64,000 bases of DNA from JAXMAO01 sp046350375 (GCA_046350375.1 JAXMAO010000010.1:71435-135434), one strand, 5' to 3'; counted from the stretch's first letter, positions 42,853-51,790 are shown. The notes: generated from the letters alone by a model not told the origin. Numbers and translations: made by a program.

Positions 42853-43956
42853 TCAGCCATTTGGCAGAATGACCGCCTTTCCGGTCTGCCAGCGCTCGAC
42901 CGCCGCCAGCGCCTCGTTGACCTGGTCGAGCCGGAAACGATGGGTAATCACCTCGTGAAACGGGTAGCGGTCGCGGCGCGTTCGCAGGAACTCGAGCGCG
43001 GCAACCCAGTGCGGCGGCTCGCTGCCGTAGCTGCCATAGATCGACAATTCCTTCCGCGTAATCAGATGCGGATTCAGCATCGTCGGGCCCGCGTCGCAGT
43101 ACTGTCCCAGCACAAGATATCGGCCGCCATCGCGGCACAGCTCCCAGCCTTCGGCGACGGCCTGCGGAATGCCCACGCATTCGACCACCACGTCGGCCCC
43201 CAGCCCGTCGGTCAGCGCCAGGACGCGCGCCCGCCGGGCCGCCGGGTCGCCAACCGCCTCCAGGTCGATCAGCTCGTCGGCGCCGAACCGCTGCGCCCGC
43301 GCCAGCCGGTCGGCCGGCCCGCCGATCACGATCAGCGGCCGCGCCCCGGCCTCCTTCGCCAGCGCCAGCGCCGCCAGCCCGACCGGGCCGGCCCCCTGAA
43401 TGACGACCGACTCGCCGCAGCGCAGGGGCATCCGCTCGTAGCCGTGCACGGCCGTGACCAAAGCACAGCCCGCGCCGATGAGCGCTTCGCTGCGCAGGTC
43501 GTCCGGCAGGCGATAGATGGCCGTGCCGGCCCGCAGCACGTGATACTCGGCATAGCCGCCGAACAGGTGCGGCGGCTGGTCGCAGCAGACGTTGACGCCG
43601 TAGGCCTTGCGATTCTGGCAGCGGCTCGGCAGGCGGTGAACGCGGCAGTAGCGACACGCGCCACAGGCCCGGCCGACGGTCCACGAGACGCGGTCGCCGA
43701 CCGCCAGCGGCCGGCCGAGATAGTCGCTCACCGGTCCGCCGGTCGCCGCGACGATGCCGGTGGTCTCGTGGCCGAGGATGAGCGGCAGCGGCACGGCCAG
43801 CTGCCCGGCGTGAAGGTGGACGTCGGTGCCGCAGATGCCGGCCATCTCGATGCGGATGAGCACGTCACCCGCGGGCAGATCGTCGGGCAGCGCGAACTCG
43901 CGCAGCTGAAGCGGACGGCGAAACTCGGTCAGCACGGCGGCGCGCGCGGCGGGCAT
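42853..43956 (-). CDS. Zinc-dependent medium-chain alcohol dehydrogenase
   Basis: A 367-residue NAD(P)-dependent oxidoreductase. ATG 43956 gives MPAARAAVLTEF; the longer open frame upstream covers the divergent thiE region and is not coding. Catalytic zinc: GICGTDVHLHAG (Cys) and LGHETTG (His, Glu). Structural zinc: CGACRYCRVHRLPSRC. Rossmann motif GAGPVG and VVECVGIPQA follow. The layout resembles threonine/sorbitol dehydrogenase relatives; the substrate is unknown. ATG 43956 is 160 bases from the divergent thiE start. Confidence 0.9.
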   Translation of the reverse strand: MPAARAAVLTEFRRPLQLREFALPDDLPAGDVLIRIEMAGICGTDVHLHAGQLAVPLPLILGHETTGIVAATGGPVSDYLGRPLAVGDRVSWTVGRACGACRYCRVHRLPSRCQNRKAYGVNVCCDQPPHLFGGYAEYHVLRAGTAIYRLPDDLRSEALIGAGCALVTAVHGYERMPLRCGESVVIQGAGPVGLAALALAKEAGARPLIVIGGPADRLARAQRFGADELIDLEAVGDPAARRARVLALTDGLGADVVVECVGIPQAVAEGWELCRDGGRYLVLGQYCDAGPTMLNPHLITRKELSIYGSYGSEPPHWVAALEFLRTRRDRYPFHEVITHRFRLDQVNEALAAVERWQTGKAVILPNG

Positions 43957-44103
43957 GGGTGAAACTCCCGTCGATTGCGCTGGCATCCGCCCCGCAGGCG
44001 GGGCCGGTGTCGCGTCAGCCGCGCGCCGGAGCGATCCGGCGGTTCCGCGGCCGGCGGATTGTAACGCCTGTGCGGCGGTTCGGCGGGTGCGTCGCGCTGC
44101 GAG

Positions 44104-44109
44104 TATGAT
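44104..44109 (+). promoter_or_regulatory. TATGAT -10 element before thiE
   Basis: TATGAT ends seven bases before ATG 44117. A transcript from it would start at or just before the ATG, so leaderless translation is possible. No riboswitch-like TPP element is seen upstream. Confidence 0.4.
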
Positions 44110-44116
44110 GCGCCCG

Positions 44117-44470
44117 ATGGACGCGGCGGCGGCGCGCATCCTGGACGCCAACTTCAATCGCGCCGGCGAGGCGCTGCGCGTGCTCGAAGAGCACGCCCGG
44201 TTCGCGCTGAATGATGCCGCGACCACGGCCGCGGTGAAGTCGCTGCGACATGCGCTGCGCGGGCTGCGCGAGCGATTTCCGGCGGGCGCGCTGCTCGACG
44301 CGCGCGACACGCCGCGCGACGTGGGGACACAGATCTCGACGCCGGACGAGCGGGTCCGCGGCTCGACGGAATCGGTCGCGGTCGCGGCGCGCGGCGGGCC
44401 GGCGAGGCGGCGCGTCATCGAGGAATACGCCAAGCTGTGCGACGCGGGCGTGGGCGCGTGCCGACGCTGA
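44117..44470 (+). CDS. thiE: N-terminal domain of a two-domain thiamine-phosphate synthase
   Basis: A 117-residue helical segment reading RILDANFNRAGEALRVLEEHARFAL and ALLDARDTPRDVGTQI. This is the N-terminal domain fused to ThiE in cyanobacteria and some other phyla. The frame ends at TGA 44468-44470, but the same frame continues with LYSTEQQLVLAAPRRARLRA into ThiE. An interrupted single gene is therefore more likely than two genes. Around 44455-44485 a one-base deletion and a compensating insertion (reading through ADAERA) would remove the stop. ATG 44117 lies seven bases after a TATGAT. Confidence 0.72.
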   Translation: MDAAAARILDANFNRAGEALRVLEEHARFALNDAATTAAVKSLRHALRGLRERFPAGALLDARDTPRDVGTQISTPDERVRGSTESVAVAARGGPARRRVIEEYAKLCDAGVGACRR

Positions 44471-44506
44471 GCGCGCTGCCGGCTCTACTCGACCGAGCAG
44501 CAGCTC

Positions 44507-45166
44507 GTGCTGGCGGCGCCGCGCCGCGCCCGGCTGCGGGCGGCGCGGCTGCACGTGCTGGTCACCGCGGCGCTCTGCCGCCGCGCGTGGGACGAGACCG
44601 CCGAGCAGGCGCTGCGCGGCGGCGCCGACGTGGTGCAGCTGCGCGAGAAGGATCTGCCCGACGGCGAGCTGCTGGCCCGCGCGGTGCGGCTCGTGGCGCT
44701 GGCGCGGTCGCACAGCGCGCTGGCGATCGTGAACGATCGGCCGGACATCGCCCGGCTGGCCGACGCCGACGGCGTGCACGTCGGACAGACCGATCTGCCG
44801 GCGGCCGCGGCACGGGCAGTGGTCGGCGCGGCGCGGCTGGTCGGCGTCAGCACGCACACGCGCGAGCAGGTGCGGGCGGCGCTGGCCGATCGGCCGGACT
44901 ATGTTGCGGTTGGCCCGATGTTCAGCTCGCAGACCAAGCCGCGGGCCGAGACGGCCGGGCCGGAGCTGGCCGCGGCGGCGTTGAGCGAGCTCGGCGCGGC
45001 CGACCTGCACGACCTGCCGCTCGTGGCGATCGGCGGCGTCGCGCTCGAACGGGTGGCCGAGCTGCGGCGGGCCGGCGTGCGCTGCGTGGCGGTCTGCCAG
45101 GCGGTGATCGGCGCGGGTGATCCGGCGGCCGCCTGCGCGGCGCTGCGCGCGGCGCTAGGTGAGTGA
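44507..45166 (+). CDS. thiE: Thiamine-phosphate synthase catalytic domain
   Basis: A 219-residue TIM-barrel enzyme joining hydroxymethylpyrimidine pyrophosphate and thiazole phosphate to thiamine phosphate. GTG 44507 is the first usable start after the in-frame TGA at 44468-44470, but the gene was probably one frame from 44117. Motifs: QLREKD, AIVNDRPDIARLADADGVHVGQTDLP, GVSTHT, DYVAVGPMFSSQTKP and AIGGVALERV, the complete active-site set. Confidence 0.88.
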   Translation: MLAAPRRARLRAARLHVLVTAALCRRAWDETAEQALRGGADVVQLREKDLPDGELLARAVRLVALARSHSALAIVNDRPDIARLADADGVHVGQTDLPAAAARAVVGAARLVGVSTHTREQVRAALADRPDYVAVGPMFSSQTKPRAETAGPELAAAALSELGAADLHDLPLVAIGGVALERVAELRRAGVRCVAVCQAVIGAGDPAAACAALRAALGE

Positions 45167-45244
45167 CCGGCCGGGACGGTACTCTATTCGCCGGGCGGCG
45201 CGGGCCGGACACGGTTTGACACTGTTCCACGCGAGGGTTGATCG

Positions 45245-47962
45245 ATGCGGCGTCATCTGGTGCGGGGTGTTGCGCTGTGCATGGTGCTGCCGGCGGCGAT
45301 CGGCGCGGCGGGCGAGTTTGTCTGCGATCGCGGGGCGGCCGCGGCTCTGGCGGCGCCGCGCGAGTTCGACGCGCTGACCGGCGATGACCCGGTCAACTAT
45401 CCGCCCGATCCGCTGGTCCGCTACCAGCACCTCAAACTCACCATTCGCATCGAGGACGTCGCCCGGAAGGAGCTGAACGGCCTGGCCGAATACACCCTGC
45501 GCGCCATCGCGCCCGGCGTGCACGCCATGCGGCTCGACGCGGTCGGCTTCGACGACGTGCAGGTCACGGTCAACGGCCAGCCGGCGACGGCGGCGTATGA
45601 CGACGCGCAGATCCAGATTCCGTTCGCCGAAGAGCTGTCCACCAGCGCCGACACCGCGGTCGCCATCCGCTATCGCGTCCGCGATCCGCAGGACGGGATG
45701 TTCTTCCTGCCGGCCGACGCGGCCTATCCCGATCGGCCGGTCAGCCTGCACACGCAGGGCCAGACCGAATCGAACCGCTACTGGTTCCCCTGCCACGACT
45801 CGCCGAACGTGAAGTTCACCAGCGAGATGGTGGCCACCGTGCCCAAGCCGCTGTCGGCGATCTCGAACGGCAAACTGATCGAGCGGATCGACGAGCCGGG
45901 CGGAAAGCTCGCCACGTTTCACTATCGCCAGGACGTGCCGCACGTCGCCTACCTCGTCACACTGGCGGCGGCCGATTTCGACGTGCAGACCGACGACCTG
46001 CACGGCACGCCAGTGGAATACTGGGTGCCGCGCGGCTGGGCGGCCGACACGCGCCGCACCTTCGCCCGTACGCCGAAGATGATCGAGCACTTCGCGACGC
46101 TGACCGGGGCGGCCTATCCGTATGCGAAATATGCGCAGGTGGTCGCGCCCGGCTACGGCGGCGGCGGCATGGAGAACATCTCCGCCACCACGCTGACCGA
46201 GACCTGCGTGCTCGACCAGCGCGCCCTGCTCGACGGCGACTCGGACAGCCTCATCGCCCACGAGCTGGCCCACCAGTGGTTCGGCGACCTGCTCACTTGC
46301 CGCACCTGGGCCCACATCTGGCTCAACGAAGGGTTCGCTTCATACTTCGACGACCTGTGGTTCGAGCACGACCGCGGCGCCGACTGGTACGAGTGCTCCT
46401 ACCGGCGGACCTATCGCCGCGTGGCACAGCTTGACCCAGCCGGCTCGCCCGGCGCGCTGGTCTATCGCGACTCGGACGGGCCGGATGAGCCGTTCCGTCA
46501 CAAGGGCGCGCTGGCCTACAGCAAGGGCAGCAGCGTCCTGGCGACGCTGCGGCACGAGCTGGGCGACGCGGTCTTCTTCGCCGGCTTGCAGCGCTACGTG
46601 AAGCAGTTTGCCGCGCAAAACGTCGAAACCGAGGACCTGCGCCACGCACTGGAGGAGGCCAGCGGGCGCAGCCTGGCGCGGTTCTTTGAACAGTATTGCT
46701 ATCGGCCCGGCACGCCGACCATCGCGGTGCGCTATCACTGGGACGCCGAGCACAAGCGCGTCGAGCTTTCGTTTCGGCAGACGCAGAAGATCGACGCGCA
46801 GTCGCCGGCGTTCGCGGTGCCGATCGACGTCGACCTGCTCGGGCCGTCGGCCGACACCCACCACACCTTCGAGCTGACGCGCCGGGCAGACACGCTGCGC
46901 ATTCCGCGCGACGCGGAGCCGACCGCCGTCTGCGTCGACGCGCACGCCGGGCTGCTGGCGCGGCTGAACGTCGAGCTGCCGCGGGCGATGTGGATGCACC
47001 TGTTGAAGAAGGGTCCGACCGCGGTCTCGCGCATGGATGCGGCCCGCGAGCTGGGCGAGTCGGCCCGGCCCGGCGATGTCGAGCCGCTGGCAGCCTGCCT
47101 GCGCGACGCGCACGAGTTCTGGATGGTGCGGACCGAGGCGGCCGATTCGCTGGGGCGCATCCGCACCGATGCCAGCCGCGACGCGCTCGTGAAGGCGCTG
47201 GCGAGCGCCGAGACGCTGGCCGACGCGCGCGTCCGCGCGGCGGCGGTCGCGGCGCTGTCCGAGTTTCGCGGCGACGCGGCGGTCATCGAGACAGTGACGC
47301 GCTACGCCCGCGAAGACGCCAGCCGGGCGGTCGAGGTCCGCGCGACCGAGGCGCTGGGCGAACTGCGGGCGACCTCGGCGGCCGAGGTGCTGCTTGCGAA
47401 CCTGTCGCGGCCGTCGCGATTCGACCGGCTGCGCGGCGCGGCGATCTCGGCGCTCACCGACCTGGAAGACACCCGTGCGGCCGACGCGGCGATGAAGGCG
47501 GCGGCGTCCGGCACGTTCTTCCGGACGCGGGCCGGCATCGTCCGCGACCTGGGGCGGATCGGGCGGCTGACGGAGCCGCCGCAGCGCCGCGAGATTCGCC
47601 TGTTCCTGGAGCAGATGCTGAACGATCCGCAGGCGCGATTGGAGCGCTCGGCGGTCGGCGCGCTGGCCGAGCTGGGCGACGACGCGGCCATTCCGGCGCT
47701 GCAGGCGCGGGCCGAGCAGAATTTCGGTCACGACGTGCCGACGCGGGCCGGGCTGCGCCGGGCGATCGACGACGCGGTCAAGTCGCTACGCGCCAAGTCG
47801 AGCGAGTCGAGCGCGGTGCGCGACCTGCGGCAGGAAGTTCAGCGGCTTTCCAACGAGCTGCGCGACCTGCGGCGGACGGTCGATCCGTCGGGTGGCGGCG
47901 GCGATGGGCCGACCTCGCGCCCGAGCCGGCGTCGCGGCGGCCGCGGTCGCCCGGGCGGATAG
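45245..47962 (+). CDS. M1-family aminopeptidase with C-terminal HEAT repeats
   Basis: A 905-residue zinc aminopeptidase. N-terminal signal-like segment (about 1-22), beta-sandwich domain, exopeptidase motif GGMEN near 307-312, zinc site HELAHQWFGD near 338-347 and NEGFASY with the third ligand Glu. Residues about 590-860 are HEAT-like repeats (MDAARELGESARPGDVEPL; RVRAAAVAALSEFRGDAAV; VRATEALGELRATSAAEVL; LERSAVGALAELGDDAAIPAL). A short coiled coil and an Arg/Gly-rich tail follow. M1 enzymes usually end in an ERAP-like helical domain; here HEAT repeats take that place. Probably exported peptide trimming. Confidence 0.92.
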   Translation: MRRHLVRGVALCMVLPAAIGAAGEFVCDRGAAAALAAPREFDALTGDDPVNYPPDPLVRYQHLKLTIRIEDVARKELNGLAEYTLRAIAPGVHAMRLDAVGFDDVQVTVNGQPATAAYDDAQIQIPFAEELSTSADTAVAIRYRVRDPQDGMFFLPADAAYPDRPVSLHTQGQTESNRYWFPCHDSPNVKFTSEMVATVPKPLSAISNGKLIERIDEPGGKLATFHYRQDVPHVAYLVTLAAADFDVQTDDLHGTPVEYWVPRGWAADTRRTFARTPKMIEHFATLTGAAYPYAKYAQVVAPGYGGGGMENISATTLTETCVLDQRALLDGDSDSLIAHELAHQWFGDLLTCRTWAHIWLNEGFASYFDDLWFEHDRGADWYECSYRRTYRRVAQLDPAGSPGALVYRDSDGPDEPFRHKGALAYSKGSSVLATLRHELGDAVFFAGLQRYVKQFAAQNVETEDLRHALEEASGRSLARFFEQYCYRPGTPTIAVRYHWDAEHKRVELSFRQTQKIDAQSPAFAVPIDVDLLGPSADTHHTFELTRRADTLRIPRDAEPTAVCVDAHAGLLARLNVELPRAMWMHLLKKGPTAVSRMDAARELGESARPGDVEPLAACLRDAHEFWMVRTEAADSLGRIRTDASRDALVKALASAETLADARVRAAAVAALSEFRGDAAVIETVTRYAREDASRAVEVRATEALGELRATSAAEVLLANLSRPSRFDRLRGAAISALTDLEDTRAADAAMKAAASGTFFRTRAGIVRDLGRIGRLTEPPQRREIRLFLEQMLNDPQARLERSAVGALAELGDDAAIPALQARAEQNFGHDVPTRAGLRRAIDDAVKSLRAKSSESSAVRDLRQEVQRLSNELRDLRRTVDPSGGGGDGPTSRPSRRRGGRGRPGG

Positions 47963-47988
47963 AGCGGGCGGATCGAGTCGGGCGAAAA

Positions 47989-48480
47989 CTAGCGCGCCTG
48001 CGCCTGGCTGTTCTCGATGGCCGACGCACCGGTGCGGCACTCGTTCCGTTCGATGCCGTTGACCTTCTCGATGCGGCGCTGGTGGCGGCCGCCTTCGAAG
48101 CCGGTCCGCAGCCAGACCTCGACAATGCGGCGCGTGAGTGCTTCGCCGATCAGGTCGGCCGGCAGGCAGAGGACGTTGGCGTCGTTGTGGCGGCGGGCCA
48201 TCTCGGTGGTGAGCTCGTCGTGGCAGAGCGCGGCGCGGACCCCGTGCACCTTGTTGGCGGTGATGGACATGCCGATGCCCGAGCCGCAGCAGAAAATGCC
48301 CACCTCGGCGCGGTGCTCGGCGACGCAGCGCGCCGCCGGATAGGCGGCGTCGGGATAGTCGCACGGCTTGCTGCTGTCGGTGCCAAAGTCGATCACCTCG
48401 TGGCCCGACTCCTGCAGGATGCTCTTGATCTTCTCCTTGGCCAGGAAGCCGCGATGGTCGGCGGCGACGGCGATCTTCAT
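47989..48480 (-). CDS. rpiB: Ribose-5-phosphate isomerase B
   Basis: A 163-residue RpiB/LacAB-family isomerase of the pentose phosphate pathway. MKIAVAADHRGFLAKEKI, FGTDSSKPCDYPDAA, GIFCCGSGIGMSITANKV (active-site Cys and Gly loop) and CHDELTTEMARRHNDANVLCLPA all fit. A 20-residue C-terminal extension (ECRTGASAIENSQAQAR) is unusual. Its ATG overlaps the stop of the upstream fusion gene by four bases, the same gene order as ywlC-ywlE-ywlF in Bacillus. Confidence 0.95.
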   Translation of the reverse strand: MKIAVAADHRGFLAKEKIKSILQESGHEVIDFGTDSSKPCDYPDAAYPAARCVAEHRAEVGIFCCGSGIGMSITANKVHGVRAALCHDELTTEMARRHNDANVLCLPADLIGEALTRRIVEVWLRTGFEGGRHQRRIEKVNGIERNECRTGASAIENSQAQAR

Positions 48481-49601
48481 AGGGGCAGCTCCTTGAGGCG
48501 GCTCTCGAGCGCCGCGGCAATGCGCGCGGCGCAGGCTTCATACTCGGCCTGCGAGCCGCCGAGCGGGTCGGCAATGTCGCCCGACGCGTCCAGCCGGTTC
48601 AGTCGTTCGCGGGCCTCGGGCGACTGTTCGAGCACGGCCGACTCGTGCGCGGCGGTCATCGTGAAGATGCAGTCGGCGCGCATCACCAGGTCGGCCGACA
48701 GCGGCGCCGAGCGATGGTCGCGAATGTCGGCGCCGCGCGCCTCGAGCACGGCGACCGCCTCGCTCGCGGCGGGCATGCCGCCCATGCACATCGTGCCGGC
48801 CGACGCCACGGTCACGCCGCGGTCGGCCAGCTCGTCCGGCGCGCAGCCCAGCCGCCGCGCCAGAGCCTGCCGCGCCAGGCCGGCGGCCATCGGCGAGCGG
48901 CAGGTGTTGCCGCTGCAGACGAACAGCAGCGTGTAGGTCGCCAGCAGGCGCACGGTCCGCTCGTCGAGCACGCCGGTGCGCGTCACGCGGTAGCCGTCGC
49001 CGTTGAGCGTGACGACGGTGGACGCGCGCGCGTAGCGCGTCCGCCCGGTGTCCAGCGCCAGGTCCACCTGCTCCAGCAGCTCTCGCGGAATGTCGTCCAG
49101 CGCCACGGGCGCCTCGCGCCCCGGCGCGTTGGCGCTGGTGGCGACGCACGGCGCCGCGCACGCGACAAACAGCCGCTCGGCCAGCGGATGATCTGGCAGC
49201 CGCGCCGCCAGGCTCTGCTGCCCGTACAGCGCCGCCTGGCTGACCGGCGAAAGCGCCGCGAAGGCGGCCGCCGCCGCCGGATCGGGCACCGAAAAGACCA
49301 GCGTCAGCGGCCCGGGCCAGCCTTTCTGCATCATGCGGCGGGCCACGGTCGAGGTCCGCGGCACGAACCGCTCGACCTGCTCGCGCTTGCCGACATGCAG
49401 CGTGAACGGCGGTCGATGGGCGAGCTGCTTGAGGCCCCACAGCCGCTCGAGCGCGGCCGGATGTGCGGCCGACGCGGCAATGCCGTAAACCGTTTCCGTC
49501 GGAAAAACGACCAGCCCGCCGGCGCCCAGCACGTCCGCGGCGCGCTTCGCAGCGGCCGCGGCTTCGTCGGCCGCGTCGAGTCGAATCCTGTGCGTCTGCA
49601 T
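48477..49601 (-). CDS. Fusion of threonylcarbamoyl-AMP synthase and low-molecular-weight phosphatase
   Basis: A 374-residue two-domain protein. Residues about 15-205 are TsaC/Sua5 (YrdC) type: GGLVVFPTETVYGIAA, KQLAHRPPFTLHV, WPGPLTLVF, VATSANAPG. It makes the threonylcarbamoyl-AMP used for t6A modification of tRNA. Residues about 225-372 are LMW-PTP type: LLFVCSGNTCRSPMAAGL (CX5R catalytic loop), and IADPLGG carrying the general-acid Asp. In Bacillus these are separate genes, ywlC and ywlE (an arginine phosphatase), followed by rpiB; here they are fused and rpiB follows with ATGA overlap. Whether the phosphatase acts on phospho-arginine is inferred from that synteny. The YrdC domain cannot be assumed to serve the reduced HypF of this locus. 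Confidence 0.92.
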   Translation of the reverse strand: MQTHRIRLDAADEAAAAAKRAADVLGAGGLVVFPTETVYGIAASAAHPAALERLWGLKQLAHRPPFTLHVGKREQVERFVPRTSTVARRMMQKGWPGPLTLVFSVPDPAAAAAFAALSPVSQAALYGQQSLAARLPDHPLAERLFVACAAPCVATSANAPGREAPVALDDIPRELLEQVDLALDTGRTRYARASTVVTLNGDGYRVTRTGVLDERTVRLLATYTLLFVCSGNTCRSPMAAGLARQALARRLGCAPDELADRGVTVASAGTMCMGGMPAASEAVAVLEARGADIRDHRSAPLSADLVMRADCIFTMTAAHESAVLEQSPEARERLNRLDASGDIADPLGGSQAEYEACAARIAAALESRLKELPL

Positions 49602-49683
49602 CGATGCGGACCCATTATCAAACCGCGCCGCGCGGGCGTCAAGCTGCGCACGCGCTCGCGGCGGTGAACCCGCTGCCTGCGGC

Positions 49684-49689
49684 TATAAT
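49684..49689 (+). promoter_or_regulatory. TATAAT -10 element six bases before the cysteine desulfurase start
   Basis: TATAAT ends at 49689 and GTG begins at 49696, so transcription should start at the first codon. No ribosome-binding site is present. Within the 94-base gap to the divergent fusion gene. Confidence 0.55.
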
Positions 49690-49695
49690 GCACGC

Positions 49696-50859
49696 GTGAC
49701 GCCGATCTATCTCGATCACAACGCCACCACGCCGGTCGCGCCGGCCGTGCTTGACGCCATGCTGCCCTGCCTGCGCGAGCGATTCGGCAACCCGTCGAGC
49801 CTGCACGTCGCCGGTCAGCAGGCCCGGCACACGCTCGAGCGGGCCCGCGAGCAGGTCGCGGCGCTGGTCCGCGCCGCGCCGCGTGACATCGTGTTCACCA
49901 GCGGCGGCACCGAGGCCGACAACCTGGCCATTCTTGGCACGCTGGCCGCGACGCCCGCGCGGCGGCACATCGTCACCACCACGGTCGAGCACGCGGCGGT
50001 GCGCAGCTGCTGCCAGCGGCTGGAGAAGGACGGCTACCCGGTGAGCTGGACGCCGGTCGATCGGCTGGGCCGGCTCGACCTCGACGCCTTCGCCGCGGCC
50101 CTGCGGCCGGACACGGCGCTGGCCAGCGTGATGTGGGCCAACAACGAGACCGGCGTGATCTTTCCGATCGCCGAGCTGGCGGAGATCTGCGCCGCCCGGA
50201 GGGTGCCGCTGCACGTCGACGCCGTGCAGGCGGTCGGCAAGCTGCCGATCGATCTGCACGCCGTGCCGGTGACGCTGCTGTCGCTGTCGGCCCACAAGTT
50301 TCACGGGCCCAAGGGCGCGGGCGCGCTGGTGGTGCGCAAGGGTGCGCGGCTGCGGAGCCAGGCTGTCGGCGGCCACCAGGAGCGCGACATCCGCCCGGGC
50401 ACCGAGAACATCGCCGGCATCGTCGGCCTGGGGGCGGCGGCCGAACTGGCACAGATGCTGACGCCAACGGACGACGCACGAATTGCATCCCTGCGCGACC
50501 GGCTGGAGCAGGGCATCCTCAGCCGCTTTCCCACCGCGCGGGTCAACGGCGACGCTGCGCGGCGGGTCGCAAACACCACCAACGTCAGCTTCGAGGCGCT
50601 CAACTCCGAGGCGATCCTGATTGCGCTGTCCGAGGCGGGCATCTGTGCGTCGGCCGGCTCGGCGTGCAGCAGCGGCGCGATCGAGCCGTCGCACGTGCTG
50701 GTGGCGATGGGCGTCGAAGAGCGCTACGCCCGCGGCATGGTCCGGTTCAGCGTCTCGCGCTTCACCACGGCGGACGAGATCGACACCGCGCTCGATGTGC
50801 TGCCCGGCATCGTCGAGCGGCTGATGCAGCTGGCCCCGGCCGGCGGCGCCGGCGACTGA
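49696..50859 (+). CDS. Cysteine desulfurase (NifS/IscS family)
   Basis: A 387-residue PLP enzyme taking sulfur from cysteine for Fe-S clusters or tRNA thiolation. IYLDHNATTPVAP at the start, FTSGGTEADNLAI, VMWANNETGVIFP, PLP lysine in SAHKFHGPKG, RPGTENIAGI and catalytic Cys loop SAGSACSSG. GTG 49696 starts at the predicted transcription start (TATAAT at 49684). It stands alone without iscU, so could serve MnmA or general Fe-S assembly. Confidence 0.95.
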   Translation: MTPIYLDHNATTPVAPAVLDAMLPCLRERFGNPSSLHVAGQQARHTLERAREQVAALVRAAPRDIVFTSGGTEADNLAILGTLAATPARRHIVTTTVEHAAVRSCCQRLEKDGYPVSWTPVDRLGRLDLDAFAAALRPDTALASVMWANNETGVIFPIAELAEICAARRVPLHVDAVQAVGKLPIDLHAVPVTLLSLSAHKFHGPKGAGALVVRKGARLRSQAVGGHQERDIRPGTENIAGIVGLGAAAELAQMLTPTDDARIASLRDRLEQGILSRFPTARVNGDAARRVANTTNVSFEALNSEAILIALSEAGICASAGSACSSGAIEPSHVLVAMGVEERYARGMVRFSVSRFTTADEIDTALDVLPGIVERLMQLAPAGGAGD

Positions 50860-50881
50860 CGCGCGGCCGGCGCGGCGCGCG

Positions 50882-51790
50882 TCACCGCGCGCGCAGCAGC
50901 GTCACGTATTCCGCCAGGCCCGTCTGCCACGGGCGCATCGGGAAGCCGACAATCGATTCATAGCGCGACGTGTCGAGCACCGAGTTCGCCGGGCGGCGGG
51001 CGGGCCGCGGAAACTCGGCCGTGCTGCACGGATGGACGGGCGTCGCCAGGCCCGCGGCTCGAACGATCGCGCCAGCAAACTTGTGCCACGTGCAGGCCCC
51101 GGCGTTGGCGACGTGAACGACGCCGGTCGCGCCGCGGTCGAGCAGCGCGACGATTGCCGCGGCCAGGTCGGGGGCGTAGGTCGGCCGGCCGCGCTGGTCG
51201 TTCACCACGCGCAGCTCGGGGCGCGATCGCGCGGCCGCCAGGATGGTCGCGACGAAGTTCGGCCCGGCCGGTCCGAACAGCCAGCTCGTGCGAACGATGA
51301 GCGTTTCGCCGCCGGCCGCCAGCACGGCCCGCTCGCCGGCGAGCTTGGTCCGGCCATAAACGCACAGCGCCGCGGCCGGCCCGGTCGGGTCCGATTCGCG
51401 CCACGCGCCGCCGCGGTCGCCGGCAAAGACGTAGTCGGTGCTGACGTGCACCAGCCGCGCGCCGGCCGCCCGGGCGACTGCGGCGACGGCTCCGGCAGCG
51501 GCGGCGTTGACGCGCTCGGCGCGGTCCGGCTGTGACTCGCAGGTGTCTACTTGTGTGAAGGCGGCGCAGTTGACGATCACCGCGGGCCGCAACCGCGCCA
51601 CGTCGTCCAGGGCCCGCGAATCGGTGATGTCGAGCTCGGCGTGGCCGAAGGCGTGCAGCGCGACGCCGGGCCGCTCTGCCAGCAGCGCCGCCAGCGGCGT
51701 GCCGAGCAGGCCGCGCGCCCCCAGAATGACAACCGGGCCGCCGAGCGGTGGCGCGCCGTCGCGCGGACTGGCGGGCAGGTCAGCCGTCAT
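50882..51790 (-). CDS. rmlD: dTDP-4-dehydrorhamnose reductase family protein
   Basis: A 302-residue NAD(P)-dependent sugar reductase, last step of dTDP-rhamnose synthesis if orthologous. NAD motif VVILGARGLLGTP, VNCAAFTQVDTCE, VHVSTDYVFAGDRGG, YGRTK (active-site Tyr and Lys), TSWLFGPAGPNFV. ATG 51790 was chosen; ATG 51835 is also open. No rmlA, B or C gene lies nearby, so a general sugar or SDR role is possible. It follows motB on the same strand. Confidence 0.85.
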   Translation of the reverse strand: MTADLPASPRDGAPPLGGPVVILGARGLLGTPLAALLAERPGVALHAFGHAELDITDSRALDDVARLRPAVIVNCAAFTQVDTCESQPDRAERVNAAAAGAVAAVARAAGARLVHVSTDYVFAGDRGGAWRESDPTGPAAALCVYGRTKLAGERAVLAAGGETLIVRTSWLFGPAGPNFVATILAAARSRPELRVVNDQRGRPTYAPDLAAAIVALLDRGATGVVHVANAGACTWHKFAGAIVRAAGLATPVHPCSTAEFPRPARRPANSVLDTSRYESIVGFPMRPWQTGLAEYVTLLRAR

